In this document: piece after piece, positions 1 to 12,166 of the stretch
How positions within the stretch are numbered: position 1 is the first letter of the stretch
Layout of the letters: each line of letters opens with the position of its first letter
From: Siniperca chuatsi
Taxonomy: Eukaryota; Chordata; Actinopteri; Centrarchiformes; Sinipercidae
Direction of reading: 5' to 3'
Assembly (NCBI RefSeq): GCF_020085105.1
Contig: NC_058043.1
Location: forward strand, 6,825,667-6,889,666
Length of the DNA stretch: 64,000 bases
The notes under the pieces: generated by a model
Database searches by the model: none
What the model saw: the letters and a program-made list of their open reading frames with translations, nothing else
What the model was told of the DNA's origin: nothing
Program-made: the position numbers and the translations under genes

Positions 1-399
1 TCTGCGATTGATAAAAAGCTAAATCGTCCTGAGGTTCTGAGATTGTATTTTGGCCAATGCGTTCCGCCTCTTTTGCTCTCCACACGGACTGTTTACCTGC
101 ATGCAACCAAAGCCCTCTGAAACGTGATTGGTCAATACCACTCGGACTACAAACAGAATACAAACGGAAACGCTTCCGATACCAAAATCTTGTCCCTTGC
201 CTACAGATTCTGCATTCATATGCAGATATCTGTTTATAGCGATTAGATCAGACGTGTCTGCGACAAGAGCAGCACAGAGACACACTTAATTTTTTCAGAA
301 AGACAGATGAAAGAAATGCTGAGTGAGAGACTGCATTGAGTTACAGAAGCTAGTGGAAGAGAGCTCAGACATGACGTCAGGACTTCAGCTCTCTACACC

Positions 400-480
400 C
401 GTCTCTCTCTCTCTCTCCCCTTGTTTCCTGTCTCTATCTATCAGCTGTCCAATAAAGGCAAAATGCCAGAATAAATCCGT
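400..480 (+). terminator. Poly(A)-signal-like tail
   Basis: A (TC)n tract, TATCAGCTGTCC, AATAAA at 451-456 and a second AATAAA at about 469-474. This resembles a transcript 3' end on the plus strand, but no upstream coding sequence is visible in the first 400 bases. Confidence 0.3.
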
Positions 481-2500
481 AAATAATTAGATAAATCTCC
501 TGTGATGATGATGATGCAGCACGTGATCAGAGCGAGAGAGCCCTCTCGGATCCGCTATGGTATTAGACATATTGACCAGAGACATGCAGCAATACAACAG
601 GACTGTACCAGACCAGAATATATCATTTGGACTTGGTGTTGTGTCAAAGTCTGTTTTCCCCATCAATTTGTGTCTCTCAGCGATGCCTAACAGTAACCTA
701 ACCTTAATCATGGAGGGTAACGCTACGGAAAACACATGAGGAAATACTATTTGAAGGGGACACAGACTTCGACACAAGACTGTGTGGGCTTGTGAAGACC
801 TCTAATGCTGTCTGGAACCCTTTGAGAATATATGAATTGCTCCCAATCAGCAGAGCTCAAGCTGATTCACATGTGACAGGATGAAAATCATGATCTTTGT
901 AAGTTTTTTAGATGCCTGGAAAGACAAGCCATGGTCGTGCCTGGTGTTTCCTCACAGGTCACATGACATGAAAGATTTCCAGAAAACTGATACTTCAGCA
1001 AATTATAGAATTATTTTCACGTTTCACAACATCTGCAGTGAAACCAGATTCAAACAGAACATACTGGGTTGTGTTTTTCTACCAGAACTCTTAACCAAGC
1101 AGAGAGTAACCTCAGTCGTTGTGGTTCTGAATACAACCAAAAACCCTGGAAGAAACCTCTGTTACCTCTGTGTGTGTGGGTGTGGGTGTGTGTGTGTGAT
1201 TGGGGAGGGGGTGTGTGTGTTATGAATAGATGAAGTGATGGAGGGAGGAGTGGTGGGAGGAGTGGATGGAGTTGGATGCTGTCTCAGTTTGGAGTGGAAA
1301 AGTACAGCCCTGCTCCGGAGGCGGAGACTTCTCTGTTGAGTACACAAGCCAGCCAATCAGAACACAGAAAAACACATTGATTGACAGTTGTGCTCAGCAG
1401 AATGACAAACCAGCAGTGAGGCTCCAATTCTGAACTCTGTCTTCAAATAAACTTTATTTTTGTAGGTTTTTGATGAGAAGCTTCAGTCTCAAAGACTCTA
1501 CTCTGAAATGAAACAGTATTTAATGTGAGAAAGGTTTTCATTTCTGGAACAGACTGTGAGGATGTTGAAGCAGCTTAAGCAAAACAGTTAAAAAGTTAAA
1601 ATCTGTAACATATGTAGATACCAAAAGTATTGGGCAATGTTTTTTTCTTGAAGGAATGTTTTATGTTAATCAATAACTTGTAATTAAAGGATCATTTTTG
1701 CACATTTCCAGTAGTCTTCTCAAGCTAAAAAAAGCCACTGAAATGTAATTGGCCTGTTCACTAAACCCCTCCCCCAAACGGCGATTATCCAATCAGAGCT
1801 TAGCAACTGTAATTACTGCAAGCATGAAGGTATGTCAAACTTGGCTTTCTCCACAAGTGGTGTGCATGGAGCTGGAGAGATACTCTGTATGCAGAGACTA
1901 GTGGTGGAGCTTTTTTAAAATCACATTTCCAAAACCAAAAACGCAAGAACAAATGTGTAAGGAACGTATTAAACAGTGTGTTGATCTGTCACTAAGCCAC
2001 TAACGTTAGCATGCCCGGCTACAAGTCCGCAATCACCACGGGGGACGAGGGGTCCTGTCCCTCCCAATATATGAAAAATGAAAATGGAAATTTGCCTGCC
2101 CCCAATATTTGTAATGACCAGTCATCAAATGCCTCCCAAAGCTAATAGAAAGCTAATGTTCTCCCCTTAACTAACTACCCTTAACTAGCTTATGACCTAC
2201 AGCAGCAACCTCCGAGGCCAAAAGTTAGCATATCATTAGTTAACTACATTATTTTGTGGGGCCCTCGTTCATGACTGGAAGATCCACTGTGTGGTTCTGG
2301 TCCTGGATGATAGTATATCAGAGTTTTGGCTAAAGTAAGTGGCTCTATTCGATCTTCATTCGATTTGGAGGAGTTTACCAGAGATAACTTGGCAAACAAT
2401 AGTGACTTCCTGGAGTCTTGTCAACATCATGAGGTTGAGAGGTAAAACCAGCGGAGTAGTACTGGGCGGATGGATACACTGATGTTCGTCAAGAAATAGT
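481..2500. other. Intergenic DNA, nothing assignable
   Basis: Contains a short TG-rich stretch (1168-1225) and open frames up to 114 codons, which lack codon bias, homology that I recognise, or splice context. I see no gene. Confidence 0.5.
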
Positions 2501-2506
2501 ACCACC

Positions 2507-2763
2507 ACTTAAAGATCCGTAGCATGTTTTCATTAGTGTGTCACCTGAAAATAAGAATCGTTGTGTTTTCATTACCTTAGAATGAGCCGTTTTTATCTAC
2601 ATAAGGAGCCATGTTGCACCGCCATGTTTCAAAAGTAGCCCAGAACAGAGTTTTGCAGCCACCATAGTTTCTCCTACACGGTTGGAAGAGGAGGGTATTC
2701 AAATGGTTGCAGTCTGCAATGTCACTGTTGGATGCCACTAAATCTTACACACTGGACCTTTAA
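2507..2763. repeat. MITE-like teleost repeat
   Basis: Reads (inverse) from TTAAAGGTCCAGTGTGTAAG through GCCACCATAGTTTCTCC to TGAAAACATGCTAC. This is a repeat often seen in fish UTRs and introns. No coding capacity. Confidence 0.6.
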
Positions 2764-2869
2764 CTCCCCCTAAAACTGTTATTTTTACATTTCAGATTGT
2801 GTACTGAAGAAACAAACAAGACATGTGTTAATGAGTGAGCTTTAGAGGTGTTGGTAGGTGTATTTTAGA

Positions 2870-2990
2870 ACTCTTAACAGAGCCAGGCTAGCTTATCCCC
2901 TCTGCTTCCTGCATCTGTATGCTAAGCTAGGCTAACCACATCCTGATACCAGCTCTGTACTTAAAACACAGACATGAGATTGGCATCGGT
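2870..2990. repeat. Fragment of a common teleost repeat, same family as 54.4 kb
   Basis: Contains the inverse of the 'AGCCAGGCTAGC' and 'CTAAGCTAGGCTAACC' core and ends near ACAGACATGAGATTGG. This corresponds to the inverse of the longer copy at 54375-54695. Confidence 0.55.
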
Positions 2991-3345
2991 TTTGTTAGAT
3001 GCCCACCATCAGCATATGAGAGTGCTGACTGTTTAATTTGTTTATAGCTGATATAATGTGTTTGACAGTACTATTTATCAGCTTGCTTTCTTTTTGTTTT
3101 CTCAAGTCATGTCTTGTAAGGCCATTTGGGCTTTGCACCTTTAGGTGTATGACACTTAAATAAAAAAATTCATTCATCCATTCAGTGTCGATCTTCTTGT
3201 AGAAGGACAGTCCTTACTCACAGATCTAAATTGTGTTCTACGCACATTTTGATAAACCAGCCTCCAGACTCCAGCATGGTAGTCATGTCTGAGGCTGACC
3301 AGTGTCTGTTTCTTGCTGCTCCACTGACCTGACAGCTTTTACTGT

Positions 3346-3346
<1 letters not shown>

Positions 3347-3396
<50 letters not shown>
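3347..3396. repeat. (CA)n microsatellite
   Basis: About 25 units of CA; a second CA tract follows at 3502-3532. Confidence 0.95.
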
Positions 3397-3400
<4 letters not shown>

Positions 3401-3499
3401 CACTGAGGAGCTCAATTCAAGAAGAGAAAGAGAGAGTGGGGGAGTTAATATCCTCTCAGCAGTGTGGTGAATGTTTCACAGGACTGACAATCCCCTCAA

Positions 3500-3534
<35 letters not shown>

Positions 3535-3867
3535 GCTGTGGGTGATTAGCTTGGACTGAGAGAGAGCAGGGCGAGAGACATAGACTCAGTTGTGGAGTGT
3601 TAGATTCCTGTTAGATTGATATAAAGAGAGGCGATCTGCTCTCGTATTGTATCATTTTGTGGAAGAGTCAAAGTCAAAAGACTAAAGTCCAAGTGAAATC
3701 ACGAGTGATTGGTGTTAAAGTCAAAGTTTAACTGCAGTTGATTTTGTGAAGTCTAAAAACATAACATTCATGACTTGAATATGACTCGAGTCCAAGTCAT
3801 GTGACTTCAGTCCATAACTTTGGCATCTACTATATACTGTATATAGGAAGACGCACGAAGGGGGCGA

Positions 3868-5150
3868 CGCTTTAGATTACGACCCACAACATACAGCGTA
3901 ATTCTTCCCAATTCACAGTGTATTTTTTGTACTAATGGTGTACCAGTGCAGTACGTACTGATACATACATTGTAGGTGCAAGGGAACAAGATGTGAAGTT
4001 AGGGAATAAGGGGGCAACAATCTGGGAATTTAAAAATAATTTACACTGTAGGTATTTTTTAACTACCAGGTACCTTTTCTGTTATTACGAGGAACAGTCC
4101 GACCTACTGAGCAACAAAGCTGTGAGTTTTGGGGAAGATGGGATAATGAGTTCTGTAGCACTTTACACATCTGCTGTGATTTATCTCAAAATTACCATAC
4201 ACTACTTAAAGTAGACCAGGGCTATTCAGTTACAAATTCAATTGGGCCAGATGTTAAAACCAGGAAATGTCGATGAGCCAGACATTTTCAGCAGCCTATT
4301 TTTTTTTTGTTTTTGTTTTTGGTAATGACAAATTTTAAAACAAATGCAAATAAATGTAATAAAAAAAAAATAGCAGGCGTTTGGAGATGGCGTGAAATAA
4401 ACAAATACTTGCCAGTCCAGGCAGAGTTAAACTGACGGTTTTCATTGTCAAATTTACGTTTCAGGGTTGACAGAGACATATTTTCAGTAGAGCACTTCCC
4501 TACTTGTGACTGTCAATAGCCAGATGTTTTGAATGTTTTATGATTGGCGGTGTAGCTATATCCATAAACATCCCGCCCGATCGGTACTGCGCATGTGCAG
4601 CTCTCAGCAGAGACGAGAAAGAAGCGGATGGCTCACTCGTTGGCTACTTTCATACACTATATATGTAGTTTACTTATTTTGTCATACATCAGATTTATGT
4701 ATGCTGGGCCACTCGGAGGTCGCTTCTGGGCCGGATGTGGCCCGCGGGCCGCCAGTTGATTCGGCCTGCTGGAGGTTATACAGTAACATATACACAGGCC
4801 ACCACCGCTTGTTTGTTCCAAAGTAAAAAAACAAATGTTCCCCGCAGTTATTTAGTAAGTACCCTAAACCTATTTAAAAAAAAAAAACAATGTAGTTTAT
4901 AGTATATGGTAATTTTGAGATAAATCACAGCAGATGTGCTACAAAACTCATTATCCAATCTTCCCCCAAACGCACAGCTTTGTTGCTTCTAAGTTCCCAG
5001 ATTGTTGCCCCCTTATTCCCTAACTTCACATCTTGTTCCCTTGTACCTACAATTATGTATCAGTACGTACTGCACTGGTACACCATTAGTACAAAAAATA
5101 CACTGTAAATTGGGAAGAATTACGCTGTATGTTGCGTATCTAAAGCTTTA
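3868..5150. mobile_element. Long inverted repeat with hAT-like core (foldback-type element)
   Basis: The right arm (about 4880-5150) is the inverse of the left arm (about 3868-4210): ATACAGCGTAATTCTTCCCA on the left matches TGGGAAGAATTACGCTGTAT on the right, and GGGAACAAGATGTGAAGTTA matches TAACTTCACATCTTGTTCCC. The left arm has about 80 extra bases (roughly 4030-4110). The core (about 4216-4790) has TIR-like GCCCGCGGGCC and GGGCCAG motifs of a hAT remnant. No intact ORF. Confidence 0.7.
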
Positions 5151-6329
5151 CCAAGAGAGGTACAACATACAAACAACACCATATATAAATAGTTACTGTG
5201 AAAGTGCATTGCTGAAACACAATAATCACACATTTGGTAAATTCAATAAATAAAGACAAAATGTCACTTGAGATGTGGCATTTGGGTGGCGGGTTGTGTC
5301 TGCACATAGCAGTGTTAGCAGCATGAACATTAAGTTATTGCACGTGCGTTAAGTATTTTATTCTTCAAGACACTAGTGCTGTCAGCAGTGAAGGATGCAG
5401 TCAGTGTAAAATAATAAAATGAAGTAACATTTGCATCATATCTCACGAGCTTATCGTGAGTTTTGCATGTAAAAGCTCCAGCTGTCAGCTACATGTGTAG
5501 GAACAGGACTACACTAAATGTACTGAAAGTGTGTCAGCTGTTCCGTCTGACAACACGTCTGACACGTACTGCATGTGTGTGCCCCGAGGATACACACAAG
5601 GAAGTGAAACAGGAAACCTCAGCGTCTGATTGGCTGGCTGGGAAAACACTGACACGCCTAGATATTGAACAGCACAGTGACGCTGAAGCCCTCCGTTCAA
5701 CACAAGTCTTCTTTCTTTCCCTTCGTGTATTCACCCTCCAGTGAACAAATATGCAGCAGTGTGTTCAGTCTCAACATGTACTCTAATTCAGGAGCAGCTC
5801 TCCTGGTGGCGGATCAACTGCAAACATCTAAAACTTAAACTAAAAAGTCAGGTTTTTTTTGGAGAGAATTTGAGTTCTTGATTTGACACAAAGCAGCTGA
5901 TTCTGAGGCTCCCTTGATTGATTGATGGCTGGATGGAGATAATTAATCAGATATATGCAACTGACATACATGTTTACAGGATATCTGGTCAGTGTGGATT
6001 GACTACATTACACCCCAAAGGCAAGAGAAACAAAACACTTTATAAAGCCATTCCTCTGACAGACTTCTGTTAGTAACTATGGCTGAACAATGGCTAACTG
6101 AGGAGGTGTTTGCTTTTCATTTCTGTTCTCTTTTCTTCACTTGACAGAAGGTTGGAAGAAGGAACGATAACTTCCCACTGAGGTTAATAACTACAGAGCT
6201 AATGGTCCTTTTTTCCTTCTCCGTGTCAGTGAGAACTTACATGTTTCAGCGCGAAATGAGACGATTTCCTGTACAGTTTGGATCTGACCTTGTGTCGAGG
6301 TGGAAAAACTCACACTGATAAAGAAATAC

Positions 6330-6770
6330 CCAGTCAGCACACACACACACACACACACACACATTTGTTTCACTATCCCCGTGGCGGACAGTCATTGACA
6401 TAATGCTTTCCCTAGCCCCTTACCCTAACCTTAACCATCACAACTAAATGCCTAACCCTAACCTAATTGTAACCTGAACCCTAAAACCAAGTCTTAACCC
6501 TTAGTGTGCATTCAGGTTAAAGTCCCCACCGGGATGAACAAAAAGAACAAAAACACACTCACACACTGTTCCTACTTGTAAGGCCCCTGTTTCAAATAAT
6601 AGTGTATCAAAAATGTCCTCGCTTTTCAAATGTCTTCTCACTAACTAACTAACTAACTTACCAAAAAAGGTCCTCCCTTTTCAGAAGTTTGTCTTCAGTC
6701 TAAAGGGTTTAACCTTAAACTGGTCCTCACAAAGACGGAGGAACAAAGGACACACACACACACAGAGCTG
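6330..6770. repeat. Teleost repeat with telomere-like CCCTAACC blocks
   Basis: A CA tract (6342-6361) leads into a CATTTGTTTCACTATCCC-type block, then GACATAATGCTTTCCCTAGC, CTTACCCTAACCTTAACCAT and AAACCAAGTCTTAACCC. It closes with GTCCTCACAAAGACGGAGGA and another CA tract. This is a common fish dispersed repeat, not a telomere. Confidence 0.65.
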
Positions 6771-8990
6771 AGGGCAGTTAGGTTTTAGTTCCTGGTTTTG
6801 AGTCTCACTCATATAAAAGGTAATGTTTACTGAAGTTACCTCCTAACTCGAAGCTGTTTCCATCAGAGATTATCTGAATACATCCGAATATCTGAATTCT
6901 AACACAGAGTCATAACTACTAAATACAAAATTATGACACAATTTGCAATTATGAAGTTAAAATGATTTGACTTCAGGCTTTTTGACTCACTATTGAGTCA
7001 TATTGTGATATACTTGAATCATTCAGAAATTTCCATCTGTTTATTTTCAAGTTAAGGATGAACTTCCGCAGAGAGCAGTGGTGCAGTTAACTGCTTTTAG
7101 ATCAACTTCAGACTGTAAATGCTCCGACACCCTCTTCTGGTCATTCACCGTCATTTAAAAACTGCCTCAGAGGAGTGTGTTGTGGATTTCTGTCCCCTGA
7201 TGACCAAAAGTGCTGATGAACGCAGCTTTAATGAGAGCTGTCTCTGAATGAATGGATCACAAAATGCAAACGGAAATTAAAGTAGGAAACGAACCAAAAA
7301 AAAAATTTAAAAGCCTTTTTAAAAATGATTCCATCTTGAAATTCAATAATTTATTCATTATTTAAAGCCAGAATAAGAAAACTGAATTATTGATTGGCAA
7401 GTTCAATGATGTTTACTTTTCACTGCATCATTTTAAGGGAAATGCAATTAACTAATTTCATATTTCTAAATTTATTAAAGGGCTCAGCTAATTTTGTACC
7501 ACACCATCAGTTCACTGGTTAGTTCTACTCAGTCTGTAAAAACAGTCGTATAATGTGTTTGTCAAGTCTGAATATATTACACTGAAAAAGACTATAATTA
7601 TTACGGTGGCACACTCCAGACTCCATGCATAAGAGAATAAGGCAGTACAACGGGTTCATAAGTTACTCTTGTAGCTTATTTCACAGCACTGAGGATTATA
7701 TCTGAAATAAATGGCAATTGTGACACTTAATTTATTTGGCAAGGGATAATATTCTCTTAATTGCCTTTAGTGGTCGAATCATACCAGAATATATCGAGAC
7801 AGATCACCGAACACGGATGCAATGTACATCAGCTGTTTTTTAACAATGTTTACGTGTTTTAAAGGCGGATATTTCCTTTAACCTCCTAAAAGTCACAGAA
7901 CAGTTATTACAATCGCATGCTGTGGAGCCGAACATTGTTCAGACACACAGAAATGTATTTTAAATTCTAGTGGAGATCTCAAAGATTTCAAATCTGTCAG
8001 ACTGAATTCAGGGGAAGAGTGTCTGAAATGAGGCAGCAGACGTGTAGAATATTGTCATGGGTTTGAATATTTCACTCAGTGTAAACATCATATAGCTTCA
8101 ATGAAGCGGTGGAACGACATGATACATAATAAACAGTCAAACCTTAAACCGACTTAAAGTGGAAATTGAGTGAAATGGGTGTTAAGGAGTGAACTTCACC
8201 CTCAAAACAGTCTGACAACCCAACCAGAAGGTGAGATCTCATCACGGTGAAGATGCTCAGTCCTCAGAAGGGTCAGAATGCACACCATTAGGTAGTATTG
8301 GTGATTTTACATGTCGTCTCACATCTAAATAAGCACCTGAGTCACATTTACATCATAAATTCACTTGTTCTGCATTTTCGGACCACTGTAATAAATTTGT
8401 CATTAATCATCTTAAAGGAAAATAATAATAAAATCTGTTTAACACACACAAAACACTGCAAATGAGCCAATTTTTAGTTGTTGCGACTCTTCTCATGTCA
8501 GATTCATCTATAAAATGATTTTTTCCCCTTGTTTTGTGGGACAGAGGAGGGAAAAAAACAACCATAAATAGCAATTACACGAGAGCCCCAACTTAACATT
8601 ATGTGATTCATCACTGTCAGCCATTATAAAGCATGAATCAGGAATCAGTAATAGATGATGAAAACGTATCAGTGGCTTCCCTGTGAGAAGCAGGCTGAGT
8701 CTCCCTCACACTCACACCACTAATTAAGGCTTCAACAGCAAAATACATTTTAAAATCCTTCACTGATGCAGCCTGTGGGAGAACAGAAAACACTCCTCTT
8801 CTTTCATATCATCGCTTGCTTTTACTTTTCAACTCAGAGCTATTCTCCAGCAGTATCTGCAACTGTCGAGTCATGTCTCAATAAAGCCGTATTGAACATT
8901 TAATAAACACCCATGTCTGAATGACAAAAAGCCGTCACTTTAACAGATATAGTATATGAAGCCAGAAATGTTACAGATTTCAGGTCTAAA
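6771..8990. other. Intergenic DNA downstream of HGH1
   Basis: AT-rich, with one dispersed repeat (7480-7620). No frame over 60 codons that is plausible as coding, and no RNA gene recognised. Confidence 0.5.
7480..7620. repeat. Dispersed repeat shared with 22.27 kb
   Basis: CATCAGTTCACTGGTTAGTT, then CTCAGTCTGTAAAAACAGTC and ATAATGTGTT match 22265-22400 (CATCAGTTTACTGGTCATTG, CTCAGCCTGTGAAAACAGTC, ATAATGTCTT) in the same orientation. Confidence 0.6.
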
Positions 8991-8997
8991 AACAGGC

Positions 8998-9003
8998 TTT
9001 ATT
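8998..9003 (-). terminator. hgh1: Poly(A) signal AATAAA overlapping the HGH1 stop codon
   Basis: On the minus strand the last codons read CAA TAA AGCC, so AATAAA spans the TAA stop at 9001-8999. I saw no other minus-strand AATAAA in the next several hundred bases, so the 3' UTR may be only tens of bases long. Whether this signal is used is inferred. Confidence 0.55.
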
Positions 9004-12000
9004 GTATCAGTTCATTCTCCTGTCCTTTGTCTGCGCCACTCTTCTTCTTCTCCTCCTCCTCCTCCTGTCTCATCTTCTCCTGCTCTTTCTCCAGCTCCTG
9101 CTGTTCTTTGGTGTCAGCCTCCTTCAGTTTCTCCTCCACATCCTCAGGAATCTCCACCTCCATCAGGTTCTCCATCCCCTGCTCCGGCTCGTCTCCAATC
9201 AGCACCTGGAGGGAGGGAGGAGACGGGGGATAGAGGGTACACTACATGACATGTGCATACAGCTGCCACTTCATTACGTACACCAATATTCAGTTTTTGT
9301 TGAAGCTGTCTCAGAGAGGTGTTGATTTCATTTTATGGTCATTTTGGAGGATGTAGTTTGCTGCTGTTGAATAGGCCTTTTTTCAGTGCAGATATTTTGA
9401 GTCATAGTAGGAAAAGCACAGGTGTTGCTAATAATATTAACGATGGCTTGTTATTCAAGTATCCCTGTAAGTCATGACAGGGTGACAGTGAGCCAGCATG
9501 AACAATATCAGCACCCTGAAACTGAAGGAGCTAAATGATATTCAGCCTTTATTCATTTTATTATTATTTATAATTTACTCAGTCGATTAATTGTCTATAA
9601 AATGTCAAAGATAAATATTAAGAATGTAAATCACAGATTCCCAGAGATTCAGTTTACAATACCATAAAACAGAGAAAAAACTACAAATTATCACATCGGA
9701 GAAGCTGCCTGCAACCAAAGAATGTTTTGAGTTTTTGCTTAAAAATGACCTTAAATGATTCACCCATTTTCAAAATAGTTAATATTATATTTTCTAAGCA
9801 ACTAATCGATTAATCGACTAATCGTTTCAGCTCCTGTTATGACCCCAAACTTCTGCGATCAGGAATATCAGGAACCATGTTGTTCGAGCACATCATAGGC
9901 GAAGAGAAAGCAAAAACAAACATAGACATGCTGTCAGACGCGTCAGTTGTCTTCCGCTATGACGCAGTACACAGAATAAAATGAACTATTAGATATTTTT
10001 CACAGCAAATATTTTGAATTGTCACTGCAGGAAAAGCACAAGTGGAATTAATAACATTAACGTGTGTCAAAATGTCTGCCGCACATTTTTGTTCCTGATG
10101 CCTCACGTCTGTCAGTTCGGGACATTATCGGGCTGAAAAGTAAAAAGTGATTTGGGTGAAAGAATCGTTCTGGCTGACTTCAGGTTGACTACGCTGGTCC
10201 TGTGCGGTCTTCATTCAGGTATTTAACTCAGTTTGGAAGATTGCAAAAAACAAATACAGACAATGTTTTCATTCTTCTGTTAATTGTGTGTGTATTAAAA
10301 TAAAAAACAAGAGCACAAAATAGCGTATGATTGGGTTTATTATTTTTTTTGCTTTATTTTATTTAAGAACAATTTTATAGTTACAACTCCAAAATATTAT
10401 TTGATTTTTTTAAGGGGACGGTAGCCACTGTAATATGGAAATAAAACTTCTAGTTCAGCCCAACCATCACAATAAAAGCACAAAGAGTAACAAGAGAATA
10501 TTCATTATTTGGTGGTTAGTTTCTACTTAATGTATTTGACAGTCAAAAGCCTTGAAGACTTGTTTGATGATTAGATTCCTACCTGCACCAGTTTCTCACA
10601 GGCTGCTGTAACGTGGACGTCCTTCTCCCAGCGGTGGAACTCTCTCATGATCGGATAAGCGTTCTTGTCTTTTAGCGTCTGCCTGCCGGCTTTAGTCGCT
10701 GTCAGCTACACAAGAGACAAACTTATTAGCTTATTACTTATTAGCTATTTAGAGCTCGACATGAAAACACGAGTCTACATGTGTGCGTTTGTTGTGCCTG
10801 TTTGTTATTTCGCACCAGTAAAAGTGTTTCCAGCAGCATCTTCCTGATGTCTGCGTCTTCTTCTCTCTTCTTGTCCTCCGGGAGGTACTGCAGGTCCACA
10901 GGCAGACCTGAACATCACATCAACTTCTGTTAGAGTCAGAACCAGCGGTACTGTGGCTGGGCTTAATTTGGATTGTGATCAACTAAAAACATTTTGTTCA
11001 GACAAGAATCTGTGTCTCAATACTTTCTGATGTTCCTTCCCACTCAGCCCTAAGCCCATTGGTTCCTACTGAAGACGTAAATCTTTATAAACTGGTCACA
11101 AACATATAGCTTCATATTTCAGAAAGGCTCAGTCATTTCCTAAAACAGCTGGGGCACTGTAGTTTTTGGCAAACGTTGTGTGGGATTGAGTCAAAATAAA
11201 CTCCAGGTGATGAAGGAACATGTCACCCAGTGCAACAGTGTGACTCAATGATGTGTTTTTAATAGTTTCTGGACAACAATGGAGCTCTATGGCACAGAGG
11301 AATAAGATATATTAGGCTTTGGATACACAGATAATACTTGTTATTGGATCAATTCATTGTTGGACTGAGTTGGCACATGGGATTTGTTGACAAAAAGAAA
11401 TATAGAGAATGTCACCAGACTTATCCTTTAAAGTAGGATACACTGAATTAACTAAAATAGTTTACAATTACAAACATATTCTCACCTTCATTTTCTTCCT
11501 CTGTCAGCTCTTCTGGACCGGCCAGCGGCAGCAGGAGGAAGGGCAGGATGTCCACAGCGTCGCTTAGCAACCAATCATGGTGGGCTGGACAGATTGAGGA
11601 GAGATTTGGATCAGATGACTGGAACTACCTTTGGACTACATTTCAGTGAGGACATAACAGGTTTTACAAAGACATTGCTGAACAGAACTTTTTAAGATGT
11701 CAGAGTCACTTCAGCTGGCGTTATCACAGGGGACAGACCCTGTAGAGGCTACTTCCCCTGACGGCTTACTGACATAGTTACAGTTGGGAGGAGTAAAGCT
11801 TACCTATGCGTCTGAGAGAGACAAATGCATTTACACCCTTTCAACATATAGCTATAATGCATCTCAAACCACCTCCTGAGCTTGTACGTGACCTCTGGCG
11901 GGGGTTTGAGCAGTCGGATTTTAGTCCGTCTCAAATGCTTCTTGGATGCATTTACAATGTTCTGATATCAGATAGCTATCCGAGTGTAAATGAGGTCTGT

Positions 12001-12112
12001 GTCTCACCGTGGTCAAAGCAACAGTTGCGCAGAGTGCCTATGACTCCTCCCCTCCTCACCACTGATGCCTGGTACTGAGTGAAGGGCAACAACCTCTGGA
12101 CTACACACCTGC

Positions 12113-12166
<54 letters not shown>

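Noticed and set aside
881..1225. 114-codon plus-strand frame in the gene-free left end
   Set aside because: It ends in TG-repeat-coded Cys/Val residues, has no recognisable family, no splice context and no codon bias.
6415..6500. CCCTAACC blocks resembling telomeric repeats
   Set aside because: They are irregular and part of a larger fish dispersed repeat with a CA tract at each end, not a TTAGGG array.
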